From: JARFQH01 sp963825595
GTDB lineage: Bacteria > Desulfobacterota > Desulfobacteria > Desulfobacterales > SG8-13
Length of the DNA stretch: 64,000 nucleotides
Reading direction: 5' to 3'
Assembly: GCA_963825595.1 (NCBI GenBank)
Contig: CAWGUE010000026.1
Coordinates: 1 to 64,000, forward strand
The translations under genes were made by a program, and so were the position numbers. This document shows, one piece after another, positions 35,178-45,065 of the stretch. How positions within the stretch are numbered: position 1 is the stretch's first letter; each line of letters starts with the position of its first letter. The notes under the pieces are model-generated. The model was not told where the DNA came from. It did not search any database and saw nothing but the letters and a program-made list of their open reading frames with translations.

Positions 35178-36161
35178 TCACTGGACAGCTAGAACGATTT
35201 TGCCGAAATGGCGACTGGCTTCCATCTCCCGGTGAGCGTCGGCTGCCGCCTCGAGAGGGTAGACCCGGTGCACCAGAGGTTCGATCCTCCGTTCTATGAT
35301 GTGCGGCATGACCCGCTCCCTGAAGGCCGCCGTGATCCGGGCCTTTTCAGCAACACTGCGGGCGCGGATGACCGAGCCGATGACCCGCTGACGTTTGACC
35401 ATCAAGTGGGCCAGGTTGATCGAGGCCGTGGCGCCGCTGGTCACCCCGATGATCACCAGTCGCCCGCCCACGGCCAGAGCCTTCAAGTTGGGCGCCAGGT
35501 AATCGGCGCCGATATGGTCCAGGATCAGGTCTGCGCCGCGGTTTGCGGTGAACGACCGCACCTCGGCTGCAAAATCCTGTGAGCGATAGTCGACCACCCG
35601 ATCCGTCCCCAGGGCCGCAACCCGGTCGATTTTTCCGGAAGAGGCCGTCACGATGAGGGTCGCGTCCGGGGTCAGGGTTCGGCAAAGCTGAATCGCCGCC
35701 GTGTTGACGCCGCCGCCGCCCCCGTGCAGGAGGGCGGTTTCACCGGGCTGGAGGTCACCGATCAGATAAATATTCAAAAATGCCGTGATGTAGGTTTCGC
35801 TGATGCAAGCGGCTTGGGTGTAATCCATTTCCTCCGGTATGGGAATCAGATGGCCGGCATATACCAGGGCATATTCGGCATAACCGCCGCCGGCCACGAG
35901 GCCCATAACCCGGTCTCCCGGTTTCCAATCGCCCACTCCGGGTCCGAGAGCGTCAACGACACCGGCCACCTCCAGACCGAGAATCGGCGATTCGCCCTTG
36001 GGCGGCGGGTAGTTCCCCTGGCGTTGAATGATGTCGGCCCGGTTCAACGATGTCGCCATCACCCGGACCCTCACCTGATTCGGGCCCGGTACAGGCATGT
36101 CGGTCTCTCTGACCTGCATCATTTCCGGCCCGCCGAAAGCGTTTAAAAGGACGGCTCTCAT
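35178..36161 (-). CDS. Zinc-independent quinone oxidoreductase (PIG3/QOR family)
   Basis: A 327-aa medium-chain reductase. N-terminal GroES-like fold with SLNRADIIQRQGNYPPPKG, a PIG3-type signature, and a Rossmann domain (ALLHGGGGGVNTAAIQL). Catalytic zinc ligands of alcohol dehydrogenases are absent. It likely reduces quinones or enals with NADPH. Confidence 0.9.
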   Translation of the reverse strand: MRAVLLNAFGGPEMMQVRETDMPVPGPNQVRVRVMATSLNRADIIQRQGNYPPPKGESPILGLEVAGVVDALGPGVGDWKPGDRVMGLVAGGGYAEYALVYAGHLIPIPEEMDYTQAACISETYITAFLNIYLIGDLQPGETALLHGGGGGVNTAAIQLCRTLTPDATLIVTASSGKIDRVAALGTDRVVDYRSQDFAAEVRSFTANRGADLILDHIGADYLAPNLKALAVGGRLVIIGVTSGATASINLAHLMVKRQRVIGSVIRARSVAEKARITAAFRERVMPHIIERRIEPLVHRVYPLEAAADAHREMEASRHFGKIVLAVQ

Positions 36162-36483
36162 TCGATTTCTTCTCCTTGGTTACGGCTATTTTTTTGAATC
36201 TCACGGCTTGCGGGGCGTATTCGGCCGATGATTTCAGCGGCCCATCACTTCCGGCCCGCATGTCCGATTTTGATACCGCGGAAGGTGTAAAAACTGTGTC
36301 GGTCGACGTCTTCTGTTTCGCAGGCGGACAGCTGGCGGAATGTTCGATACTTAGACAACTTTTCTCCCGGGGAAGATCACGGAATCCGAGTTAAAGAGGC
36401 GGTGCGCATGCGGTTTCGGTTGGCTGAAAAACCGGAATCGGGACCTCGCAACCCATCCGGCATGCCGTTATAGGTTACTCGGC
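36162..36483. other. Intergenic region
   Basis: About 320 bp between two same-strand genes. No feature beyond promoter space was recognised. Confidence 0.35.
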
Positions 36484-37392
36484 TCAGCGGTTGAAAAGGA
36501 TCATACCGCCGCAGATGAACACCATGCCGAAGATGTGAAAAATCTTCAGGGATTCGCCGAGCCACGCAATGGCCAGAATTGACGCGAACACGGGGATCAG
36601 ATTGATGAATAACCCCGCCCGGTTGGCACCGATCACGGCCACGCCGTGATTCCAGCACATGTAAGCGATAATCGACGGAAATGCCGCCACGTATAGGATG
36701 CTCGAAACGATATGGATATTGAGCGCCATGGGCGCGCTGTCGGTGGTCTCCCAGAGGTACAAGGGCAGCAGACCAAGCGTCCCGACACCGAAGGTATAAA
36801 TGAGAAAACTCATCGGGTGAATCCGTGGTCGCCACCGCAGGAAAGCCGAGTAAAGGGCATAGATGACAACCGCCACCATCATCAGGATATCGCCTTCGGC
36901 GAAATTCAGATTGAAAAATGTGGCAAAGTCACCCCGCAGAACCACCAGACCGGCACCGAAAACACACATGGCGACACCGAACAATTGGCGTTTGGTGACC
37001 GTCTCTTTGAAGGCGATCAGGGAAATCAATATGATCACGGCCGGCATCGCGGTTTGAATCAGCGCCCCGTTGATGGCCGTTGTGGTATGCACTGCCGCGT
37101 ATAGCAGCGTGTTAAAGCAGGTAACCCCCGACAGAGACAAAAACAGGACGATCTTCCAGTGCCTGACGACCACGCGCCAGTCCACTACCGCATACCGCCA
37201 CGCAAACGGAAGCAGAATAGAAAAGGCGACCGTCCAGCGCCAGAAAGCGAGACTGACGGGTGCAATCATGTCGATCACCCCGCGCGCCAGAACAATATTG
37301 CCGGCCCAGCACAGTGGTGCGACCGCCAGAATCAGGTACGGCAGGGCACTGGTAACAGAGCCTGGTTCACTTTTTGCGTCGGGTGAAATCAT
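36484..37392 (-). CDS. EamA/DMT-superfamily transporter
   Basis: 302 residues with ten hydrophobic segments in two EamA repeats (for example FWRWTVAFSILLPFAWR and PSIIAYMCWNHGVAVIGANRAGLFINLIPVFASI). It is an inner-membrane exporter of amino acids or other metabolites; substrate not predictable. Confidence 0.9.
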   Translation of the reverse strand: MISPDAKSEPGSVTSALPYLILAVAPLCWAGNIVLARGVIDMIAPVSLAFWRWTVAFSILLPFAWRYAVVDWRVVVRHWKIVLFLSLSGVTCFNTLLYAAVHTTTAINGALIQTAMPAVIILISLIAFKETVTKRQLFGVAMCVFGAGLVVLRGDFATFFNLNFAEGDILMMVAVVIYALYSAFLRWRPRIHPMSFLIYTFGVGTLGLLPLYLWETTDSAPMALNIHIVSSILYVAAFPSIIAYMCWNHGVAVIGANRAGLFINLIPVFASILAIAWLGESLKIFHIFGMVFICGGMILFNR

Positions 37393-37458
37393 TAAGTTTA
37401 CTCTAAGTCATTATTTAATCGAGCGTTTCAATTTCTGTAAGTCGAATATCTCGTGGTT

Positions 37459-37533
37459 TTCAAAAAACGTGCCGTTGTTCGAACGGTTTTTAAAAAGCCA
37501 CTTATACCGCACTTCCTTGTTTCAGAATTTATT
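37459..37533. repeat. Dispersed terminator-like repeat, copy 1
   Basis: An A-run, CCGTT-GTTCG-AACGG hairpin and T-run, followed on the plus strand by CACTTATACCGCA and TTCCTT. Nearly the same unit occurs at 53165-53231. Both lie just beyond the end of a minus-strand transcript (here that of the ABC operon), so the hairpin may act as its terminator. Confidence 0.65.
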
Positions 37534-37574
37534 TTTTTAATGCGGTAACCGATTCATCAACATCCGAGCCGGCA

Positions 37575-39114
37575 TTATTGTAGGGTATTTTCAACCGGCC
37601 TATCGGGGTCGGGTTCGATGCCGGCCATCAGGGGTCCGATGCGCGCGATTTCCTCTGAGTCATCACTGTCGATGACATCCATTATGCGGCCCCCGAAAAG
37701 AACCGCAATGCGATCCGACAGGGCCAGCGCCTCGTTCAGGTCACCGGTAACGAGCAATACGCCGGCCCGCTCCCGCGCTTTGAGCAGCACCTGCCAGATG
37801 TCTTCGGTGGCGCCGATGTCGAGCCCCTGGGTCGGCTGTTCGGCCACGATCAGGCGGGGTCGGCGGTAGAATTCCCTCGCCAGCACCATTTTTTGAAGAT
37901 TGCCGCCTGAAAGATGCCGGGCCAGCGCCAGGGGCTCGGGCGGCTGGACATCGAATTCGGCGATCAACTCCCGGGTTTTTCTATGGGCTTTGCGGAGCTG
38001 CAGCCAGGGACCCCGTGAAAATCCCTGGCGGGTGGTGAGCAGGAAATTCTCCACCAGGTTCATATCGAGGCAGGTGGCCAGACCACGTCGGTCCTCGGGA
38101 ATATAGATCAGATTGCCGTCCCAGCTGTGCCGGGCATAGAACTGTTCCCAGGATCGCCCGAGAATGTTGACCGTGCCGTTCGCCGGCCGCAGCAGCCCGC
38201 AAACGGTTTCCACCAGGGGCTTCTGACCGTTGCCGGCCACGCCGACCACTGCCAGGATCTCCCCCTGCCGCACCTGAAGATCGATATCATCGAGACCGTT
38301 GCCGCTCAACCCGCTGATCCGCAAAACCATCTGGCGCGCCTCGATCGGCTGTTTTTTTACCTGCAGCACAACTTCCCGGCCGACCATCCTCATCGCCAGA
38401 TCCGCCTTCGAACCCACCTCTCCCGCCGCCATTTCCGCCACCACCGCGCCTTTGCGCAGGATGGCAATGTCGTCGGCCAGGGCCATGACTTCGTCGAGTT
38501 TGTGACTGATGAAAACGATGGCCTTGCTCCTGGGTTGCCATCTGCCGCAGGGCATCAAACAACTGCTCGATTTCAGGAGGCGTGAGCACGGCGGTGGGTT
38601 CGTCAAAAATCAGCACGCGGCTCTGGCGGTATAGCAGCTTCAATATCTCCACCCGCTGCCGTTCCCCCATGGACAGTTCGGAAACACGGGCCGATGGATC
38701 GATCCCCAAACTGTAACGCCGCGACAGGTCCGTTACCTGCTGCCGCATCTTACTGGGAGACAACCAGATGCCTTCCGATTGTCCCAGAAACACGTTTTCC
38801 GCAACGGTCATGGCTTCCACCAACATAAAGTGCTGGTACACCATTCCGATCCCGGCGCTGTGGGCCGCCTGGGTGGTGTGATTCGATGTTTCGGTCCCGT
38901 CAATCAGGATGCGTCCGCTGTCGGGTTGCAGCCGGCCGGACAAAATACTCATCAGGGTGCTTTTCCCGGCACCGTTTTCTCCCAGGAGCGCCTTGATCCG
39001 CCCGACGTGGATATCGAGGGTGATTTCCCGGTTGGCCTTGACCGGTCCGAAGGCCTTGCTGATATGTTCCAGCCTGATTATCGGGGGGAGCCTATGACCC
39101 ATGTCGATGCTCAC
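37575..39114 (-). CDS. BMP-type ABC transporter ATP-binding protein, frameshifted in this sequence
   Basis: A double-ATPase subunit of a nucleoside importer (YufO/NupA type). The first half (from 39114) has Walker A GENGAGKST, Q-loop YQHFML, signature SMGERQR and Walker B LIFDEPTAVL. The second half has its own signature LSGGNLQ and LIVAEQPTQGLD. The halves are in different frames: LFDALRQMATQ in one, SKAIVFISHKLDEVM in the other. Removing one C from CC at 38529-38530 joins them as in homologues. GTG 39114 overlaps the stop of the preceding gene. Confidence 0.88.
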
Positions 39115-39596
39115 TTCCTGTCCACGAGCGGCTGAATGAACTGAGATTCGGCGTCCCAGGGAAAAAGGATCCAGGTGTCCTGGCTGACTTCGGTAATGAA
39201 CGTGTCCACCAGAGGCCTGCCCTTGGGTTTAGCGTATACGGTGGCAAAGTGGGCTTTGGGCAGCATATCGCGCACGGTCCGGGCCGTTTTGCCGGTATCG
39301 ACCAGGTCGTCGATCAGCAACCAGCCGTCCCCGTCCATATCGAGGGCCTTCAGGACTTCCACTTCACCTTGGTGGTCCTGCCAGTCGTAACTGTTGACAC
39401 ACACCGTATCGACCAGGCGGATATCCAGTTCGCGGGCAATGATCGCGGCCGGCACCATACCGCCTCGGGTAATGGCGATGATACCCGTGAAATAATTATG
39501 CCCCAGCAACCGCCAGGCCAGGGCTCGGGAATCCCGGTGAAGCTGCTCCCAGGATACGGGAAACGTCCGCTTGTAGTCTTTTTTGCTGTCGATCAT
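39111..39596 (-). CDS. gpt: Xanthine/guanine phosphoribosyltransferase
   Basis: A 161-aa type I PRTase that makes XMP/GMP from xanthine or guanine and PRPP. It has the PRPP loop WLLIDDLVDTGKTA, ITRGGMVPAA and the C-terminal TWILFPWDAE, as in E. coli Gpt. ATG 39596 follows GGGAG. Its place inside the ABC operon says the imported substrate is a purine base or nucleoside. Confidence 0.92.
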   Translation of the reverse strand: MIDSKKDYKRTFPVSWEQLHRDSRALAWRLLGHNYFTGIIAITRGGMVPAAIIARELDIRLVDTVCVNSYDWQDHQGEVEVLKALDMDGDGWLLIDDLVDTGKTARTVRDMLPKAHFATVYAKPKGRPLVDTFITEVSQDTWILFPWDAESQFIQPLVDRK

Positions 39597-39782
39597 AAGC
39601 TTACTCCCAAGTGATAGGTGGGGCGGGCCGAGTTTTTGATTATCGTAGAACGGGCCGGCGAGCCTTAAAACGATATCTCGGTGCCCCGGGGTAAATATGA
39701 AATTCTCATGGAACAAATTGAACCATCGGAACGCATTTCTAAAAACCGACACAAGCCTCCAAGCACATGCAACCTTTTCGGG

Positions 39783-40703
39783 CTAGTCGGCCGGCTCGAT
39801 ATTGATCCCCAGTGCAGCGGGGGCTTCGTCGCCCCGTCCTTTCCAGGACGAAAAGACCAGCACAGCGATGGTCAGGGCATAGGGCAGCATCAGCAGCAGC
39901 GATGAGGGCAGGTGCGTTCCGCTGGCCTGTAGCCGAAACTGAAAGGCCATCACCCCGCCGAAAAGATAGGCACCCAGCATTGCCCGCCAGGGCTGCCAGA
40001 AAGAAAATATCACCAGGGCCACCGCTATCCAGCCGCGACCTGAAGTCAGGCCGTTGGTCCACAGGTGAGTGTAGGCCAGTGACAGATAGGCTCCGCCGAA
40101 ACCCATCAACCACCCCCCGGCCAGAACACCGATCCAGCGATAACCTCTGACGGGAAGACCGGCCGCCTGCGCCGCCTCGGGGTGTTCACCGACCGACCGC
40201 AGCCCGAGGCCCCAGCGGGTATAGCGCAAATAAAGCCACAGTATGGGGGGGACAAGGTAGGACGTGTAGACCAGGGGATCGTGATGAAAAAAAATCGGTC
40301 CCAACAGGGGAATCTTGGAGAGAAAGGGCAAGGCAACGGCTTTGAATCCCGGCGCCGCCTGTCCAACGTAAGGTGTGCCCAGGTAATTGGCCAGCCCGGT
40401 GCCCAGGATCGTCAACGCCAGGCCCGATACCACCTGATTGCCCTGAAATCCAAGGCACACCAGTCCGTGAATACCGGCCAGAAAGGCGCCGAAAAGCCCC
40501 CCGGCCAGAAAACCATACATTGGATTGCCCGTGAACTTGGCGGTTAAAAACGCCGCCAGGGCACCCACGAGCATGATCCCCTCGACCCCCAGGTTCAGAA
40601 TGCCCGAACGCTCGGTGAGAATTTCCCCCAATGTGGCAAACAATATCGGCGTACCGGATTGAATCGCCGCTGCAAGCAGGGGTACAAGAAAGTCCGTACT
40701 CAT
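39783..40703 (-). CDS. ABC transporter permease (BMP/nucleoside type), second
   Basis: 307 residues with about eight to ten membrane helices. The opening LTERSGILNLGVEGIMLVGA and GLGLRSVGEHPEAAQAAGLPV are family marks of the branched-chain/nucleoside permease class. ATG 40703 has a strong GGAGGGGG site and overlaps the stop of the first permease by 4 nt. A longer open frame upstream is antisense-like filler. Confidence 0.93.
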   Translation of the reverse strand: MSTDFLVPLLAAAIQSGTPILFATLGEILTERSGILNLGVEGIMLVGALAAFLTAKFTGNPMYGFLAGGLFGAFLAGIHGLVCLGFQGNQVVSGLALTILGTGLANYLGTPYVGQAAPGFKAVALPFLSKIPLLGPIFFHHDPLVYTSYLVPPILWLYLRYTRWGLGLRSVGEHPEAAQAAGLPVRGYRWIGVLAGGWLMGFGGAYLSLAYTHLWTNGLTSGRGWIAVALVIFSFWQPWRAMLGAYLFGGVMAFQFRLQASGTHLPSSLLLMLPYALTIAVLVFSSWKGRGDEAPAALGINIEPAD

Positions 40704-41764
40704 CGCCCCCTCCTCAATTGAATGCGATACCGAATGATGAATCCGCTGGCCAGAACGGTCATCAGAATAAGGCCTTCCATTATTTCCCCGAAAGCGGCCG
40801 GTACCTGCAAATCGAGTTGCAATGATTCCAGACCGACCCGCAGTCCGGCCAGAAGAAACGAGGCCAGAGCAATCGCCAACGGATTGAGACGAGCCAACCA
40901 CGCCACCACAATGGCCGTGTAACCGTAGCCGACCATGATGCTTGGCTGCAATCGATTCACATTGGCGGATGCCTCCAGGAAACCGGCCCATCCCGCCAGC
41001 ATGCCGCTCAGGACCATCACCAGGATCACCAGTCGCTGATAAGAAAGTCGCGCGTAACGCGCGGCGCGGGGATTCTCGCCGCTGGCCTTGAGTTCGAATC
41101 CCAGCCGGGTGAAACGGAAAAAGACCCACACCCCCACTCCGGCGACCACGCAGACGAGGATTCCCCAACTCAGGCGCGTGCTTCCGATCATCCCCACCAC
41201 CGCTCCTGTCGTGAACTCCCTGGTCATGGGAAAACCGAAGCTGTCAGGATCTTTCCAGGGACCGTAAACCAGGTAGTCCAAATAAAGGATGGCGATGTAG
41301 TTGAGCATCAGGGAGACGATAATCTCGTTGGCCCGCAGCCGGACTTTCAAGAGCGCCGGCACAAGACCCCAGACACCACCGGCAAGTGACGCCCCGATCA
41401 GCATGGCCGGTAAAAGAACATACCCGGGAAGATCCGGAAATCTCAGGGCCACCCACGTGGCCCCAACCGCACCCAGGGCAAATTGTCCTTCGGCGCCGAT
41501 ATTCCAGACCTGCAAGCGAAAGGCAATTGCCACGCCCAGAGAACACAGGAAAATCGGCACGGATTTGATCAGGCAATCCTCAATGGCCCAGGCGGAGAAG
41601 AAGGCACTCTTGATGAGCAGGTTCATGGCATTGACGGCCGGTCGGCCCTGTACCACCAGCAGTAGACTGCAGACGCCCATTGAAAAGGCAACGGCTGCCA
41701 GAAAAACAAGAAAGGAGCCCCATCTAAGAGGCTCCCGCCTTTTATAAACGCGCAAACCGATCAT
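40700..41764 (-). CDS. ABC transporter permease (BMP/nucleoside type), first
   Basis: 354-aa membrane subunit with many helices and the typical QVWNIGAEGQFALGAVGATW and RLGFELKASGENPRAARYARL segments. It pairs with the next permease to form the channel of the purine/nucleoside importer. It follows the binding-protein gene by about 120 nt. Confidence 0.93.
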   Translation of the reverse strand: MIGLRVYKRREPLRWGSFLVFLAAVAFSMGVCSLLLVVQGRPAVNAMNLLIKSAFFSAWAIEDCLIKSVPIFLCSLGVAIAFRLQVWNIGAEGQFALGAVGATWVALRFPDLPGYVLLPAMLIGASLAGGVWGLVPALLKVRLRANEIIVSLMLNYIAILYLDYLVYGPWKDPDSFGFPMTREFTTGAVVGMIGSTRLSWGILVCVVAGVGVWVFFRFTRLGFELKASGENPRAARYARLSYQRLVILVMVLSGMLAGWAGFLEASANVNRLQPSIMVGYGYTAIVVAWLARLNPLAIALASFLLAGLRVGLESLQLDLQVPAAFGEIMEGLILMTVLASGFIIRYRIQLRRGR

Positions 41765-41883
41765 CGCATAGCCCTTGCAGAGCCAAGAGTTTCAATCGTC
41801 TGGCACAATTTTTTTCGGCTCGACACCCCAGCCATTCCGATTTATGAACCGGAACAAACGTTTCCCCTTAATGGGGCAGGCGC

Positions 41884-42942
41884 TTACTCCAGGGTGCCGC
41901 TAACGCCCTCAACGAAATACTTCATGTTCAAAAGTTCTTCGTCCGTCGCGACCTTGCCATCCGGAACCTGAATATTGCCCTTTTGATCCTTGACCGGCCC
42001 GGTAAAAAGAGTTGCCGATCCATCGATGATGGCCGCTTTTTTGGCATTCACTTTTTGGCGGACCGCCTCGGGCACCATCGGCCCAAAAGGTGCCAGATCC
42101 ACCATTCCCTCTTTCATACCCCACCAGACCGAAGCGCTCTTCCAGGTGCCGTTTCGGACCTGTTCGACGGTGCGGGTATAGAAGGGAGCCCAGTTCCAGA
42201 TCGGGGCGGTGAGGTGGGCTTTAGGAGCAAACATCGACATGTCGGTATTGTAGCCAATGGAATACACCCCCTTGTCCTGGGCCGCTTCCTGGGGTCCGGG
42301 AGAGTCCTGGTGCTGAGCGATCACATCGGCACCGACATCCAGCAGGCTTTTGGCGGCCTCCTTTTCAGTGGCCGGGTCGTACCAGGTCTTGGTCCAAACC
42401 ACGCGCACCTGAATCTTGGGATTGACCTCCTGGGCACCAAGGGTGAAGGCATTGATCCCGCGGATCACTTCGGGGATGGGGAATGCCGCCACGTACCCCA
42501 GGATGTTCGATTGGGTCATCGCGCCGGCCACCATTCCGGACAGGTAGCGCGCCTGGTACATCCGTCCGAAGTAATTGCCCATATTGGGGGCTGTTTTGAA
42601 ACCGGAGCAATGCTCGAATACCACATCCGGAAACTGTTTGGCCACTTTCAGCATGGGATCCATGTAACCGAAACTGGTGGCGAAGATGACCTTGTATCCT
42701 TTGCGGGCCATGTTGAGCATGACCCGCTCCGAGTCCGGCCCTTCGGCGACGGCCTCGACGTAGGATGTGGTGACACCGGCCATTTCTTCGACAGACTTGC
42801 GCCCCTGGTCATGGGCAAACGACCAGCCGGCATCGCCGATGGGGGAGACGTAGATAAAGCCCACCTTCATATCTTCCCCGGCTGCAAACCCTATAGAACT
42901 GCAAAGAACCAGAGACAGAAATACAATGGCTATTTTGTGCAC
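41884..42942 (-). CDS. BMP-family ABC substrate-binding protein
   Basis: Periplasmic purine-nucleoside-binding protein. The start GTG 42942 has a perfect GGAGG site 7 nt upstream and opens a signal sequence (KIAIVFLSLVLCSSIGFAAG). The segment LVLCSS could be a weak lipobox. Family marks: VGFIYVSPIGDAGWSFAHDQGRK, IFATSFGYMDPM, FEHCSGFKTAPN, VIAQHQDSPGPQEAA. First gene of the operon binding protein, two permeases, gpt, ATPase. Confidence 0.94.
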   Translation of the reverse strand: MHKIAIVFLSLVLCSSIGFAAGEDMKVGFIYVSPIGDAGWSFAHDQGRKSVEEMAGVTTSYVEAVAEGPDSERVMLNMARKGYKVIFATSFGYMDPMLKVAKQFPDVVFEHCSGFKTAPNMGNYFGRMYQARYLSGMVAGAMTQSNILGYVAAFPIPEVIRGINAFTLGAQEVNPKIQVRVVWTKTWYDPATEKEAAKSLLDVGADVIAQHQDSPGPQEAAQDKGVYSIGYNTDMSMFAPKAHLTAPIWNWAPFYTRTVEQVRNGTWKSASVWWGMKEGMVDLAPFGPMVPEAVRQKVNAKKAAIIDGSATLFTGPVKDQKGNIQVPDGKVATDEELLNMKYFVEGVSGTLE

Positions 42943-43134
42943 GATCGTTCCTCCATTTCGTTGTTTGAATGCCACAAATTAATTTAATGAAACATTGCTG
43001 TCATGGGTTTCCATTCTGATACGGCGCTGCTTCATCCATATGGCGTCGAAACCAGATGAGGATTTTCTATCGTCGAATACTACGGATACTTATTATGCAA
43101 CTGCCGGTGAAACGAATTAAAACCGCTATTGCCT

Positions 43135-43659
43135 CTACACAGCCGCCTGCGCGGAAATGTTACCGTCCTGCGCCCGCCATAAGGCCGCAATGGCTCCGGT
43201 GGCAGACTTGGCGACAATTTCGCCGAAGATGATGGCCACCAGCATCCCCGGTTTGAAAACGCCGGCAAAGGCAATCACATTGAACAGCAGGCTGTCCAGG
43301 GGAATGCTGATCAGGTTGGAGCCGATCACCCGCTGCATCCAGGTTCGGTGCAGAAGTTTCTGGTAAATCTCCGTGTCTGCGGTTTCGCTCAATGCAATGG
43401 CGATGAAAGATGCGGCAATGATCCGCCACTCGACGCCGAGGAAAATGGATTCCATCACCATCCCGGCGGCCGCGATGAAAATCATGAGGTAAACCGGCTT
43501 GCGGCCATAGCGGTGGACGCGGTCGCGTTGGGTAAAGGTGACGCCGAAAACAAGTGTCCCCACGGACACCATGCCGAAGATCGGCAAGGGAATGAACCAG
43601 GTCGCCGTGTAGTTGGCAATCAAAACGGCAAGAATGTATATCGTCATGGACAGGACCAT
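43135..43659 (-). CDS. VUT-family (YhhQ/DUF165) transporter, probable queuosine-precursor uptake
   Basis: 174 residues with five to six helices from ATG 43659 (GGAG site). Contains IYILAVLIANYTAT, the family FGVTFTQRDRVHRYGRKP loop and ALSETADTEIYQKL with SNLISIPLDSLLFNVIAF. Family members import preQ0/preQ1 or queuine. Confidence 0.88.
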   Translation of the reverse strand: MVLSMTIYILAVLIANYTATWFIPLPIFGMVSVGTLVFGVTFTQRDRVHRYGRKPVYLMIFIAAAGMVMESIFLGVEWRIIAASFIAIALSETADTEIYQKLLHRTWMQRVIGSNLISIPLDSLLFNVIAFAGVFKPGMLVAIIFGEIVAKSATGAIAALWRAQDGNISAQAAV

Positions 43660-43765
43660 CAGGGCGCTCCGGTAGGAAGGTCTAATTGAAAAAATTGCCC
43701 GGTGAACTCTGGCGTCATAACGGATCGCACCGAAAAAAGCAATTTCTCTATTGTCACTCCGGTGT

Positions 43766-44545
43766 TTACTTCTCTTTCCAATCGGGCTGTCGTCTTTCGA
43801 GAAAGGCCGTGACGCCCTCCTTGGCATCATCGGTGGAACATAGGCGTGCAAAAGCTTCGTTCATGTAGTCGAAAGATCGGTTATAATCCATATCGGCGAC
43901 AGCGTAAAAGGCCTGTTTGGCGATCTGCATGGCCACCGGACTCTTTTTGGCCAAACGCGCAGCCCATCTCCGGGTTTCTCCGTCCAGGTCGTCCGCCGGC
44001 ACAACTTTATTCACCAAACCCATCTCGAGGGCATCCTTGGCCTTTACCAGTTCACCGAAAAAGAGCATTTCGAGCGCGCGCTTGCGACCCACCGAACGCG
44101 AAACCGGGATGACCGGGCCGACACAATTCAGACCGACGTTTATGGCCGTCAGGCCGATGCGGGCGTTCTCCGCAGCGACAGCCAAGTCGGCGGCAGCGAC
44201 CAGGCCGGCCCCATTGGCCGCTGCAACGCCATGAACCTGGGCGATGACCGGTTTGCGCATCTGGCTGATGGTGAACAGCGGCTTTTCCATCAGCTCGACC
44301 CAGGCGCGATATTCCATGGTGGTCTTATCGAAAAATTCTTTGATGTCGATGCCGGCGCAGAAAGCCTTGCCCTGGCCTCTGATGACAATGACGCGCACGC
44401 GTGTTTCGCGGTCCAGTTCTGCAAACGCGTCGACCAGTTCGCGGGCCAGCGGGGTATTGAATGTGTTGAGATGTTCCGGCCGATTGAGTGTCACCGCGGC
44501 AACAAAATCGTCGCCGATCTCGACCAATAGGTTGTCATAATTCAT
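43766..44545 (-). CDS. Crotonase-superfamily protein (enoyl-CoA hydratase/isomerase-like)
   Basis: About 260 residues with the crotonase fold and oxyanion-hole segments AFCAGIDIKEF and HGVAAANGAGL. At the place of the first catalytic Glu of enoyl-CoA hydratases (FGxPE) it has GLTAINVGL, so that Glu is missing. The second is kept (ALEML). A different reaction (isomerase, hydrolase or lyase) is more likely than classical hydration. ATG 44545 was chosen for GGAG at good distance. Confidence 0.85.
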   Translation of the reverse strand: MNYDNLLVEIGDDFVAAVTLNRPEHLNTFNTPLARELVDAFAELDRETRVRVIVIRGQGKAFCAGIDIKEFFDKTTMEYRAWVELMEKPLFTISQMRKPVIAQVHGVAAANGAGLVAAADLAVAAENARIGLTAINVGLNCVGPVIPVSRSVGRKRALEMLFFGELVKAKDALEMGLVNKVVPADDLDGETRRWAARLAKKSPVAMQIAKQAFYAVADMDYNRSFDYMNEAFARLCSTDDAKEGVTAFLERRQPDWKEK

Positions 44546-45065
44546 GATCATCTCCTTTTACCCATGATTACGATTGGTTGTAAAGTCAGACAATAAATTG
44601 ATCGCCGCCACAGACAAAACCCTGCGTAACGATCGCCGACGGGAATGTTCCGTACCTACCCGAAGACGACCCAAAGGACAACCCCATTTCTCCGGTTCGG
44701 CTTCAAGGTGTCCCCGGAAACCGAAGTTATGGTCTCCGCCGGTTGGCGCGGGCGCTCTCAGCTTATCGATTCGGACGATGGATGAGACCTGGTAAACTAA
44801 CAGGTGGTCTCTTCCCGAGCCAAAAAACGGGCACGATTAACGACCGGTACCTGGCCAGAAACTGGGTTATTTTACCCACTCTGACTGTGTCAAACCACCC
44901 CATATTCCATCACCCGATCGTCCCCTGTCGACGCCAATCTATTTTGTAACTATTCGGAATTAATATAAATAATTAAATAAATCGTGCCATTGGCACACTC
45001 TGTGATTGGAAAGGGTATAATCTCGATTCGAATGGTTCTCCGACACTGGGATGCAAGGCGCAATT
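44546..45065. other. Divergent intergenic region
   Basis: About 520 bp without a convincing gene. A hairpin with ACCTG/CAGGT core and GAG/CTC base lies at 44784-44811. At 44834-44882 is a partner of the short repeat at 12082-12126. A TATAAT at 45016-45021 precedes the receiver gene, but its -35 partner TTGGCA is spaced 20 nt, so the promoter call is weak. Confidence 0.4.

Noticed and set aside
40704..41168. N-terminal extension of the second permease
   Set aside because: It is an antisense-like frame within the first permease; the ATG at 40703 has a strong ribosome-binding site and overlaps the stop in the usual coupled way.
42000..42987. Long plus-strand open frame opposite the BMP binding protein
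   Set aside because: A shadow of the real minus-strand gene; its His/Gly-rich translation shows no family.
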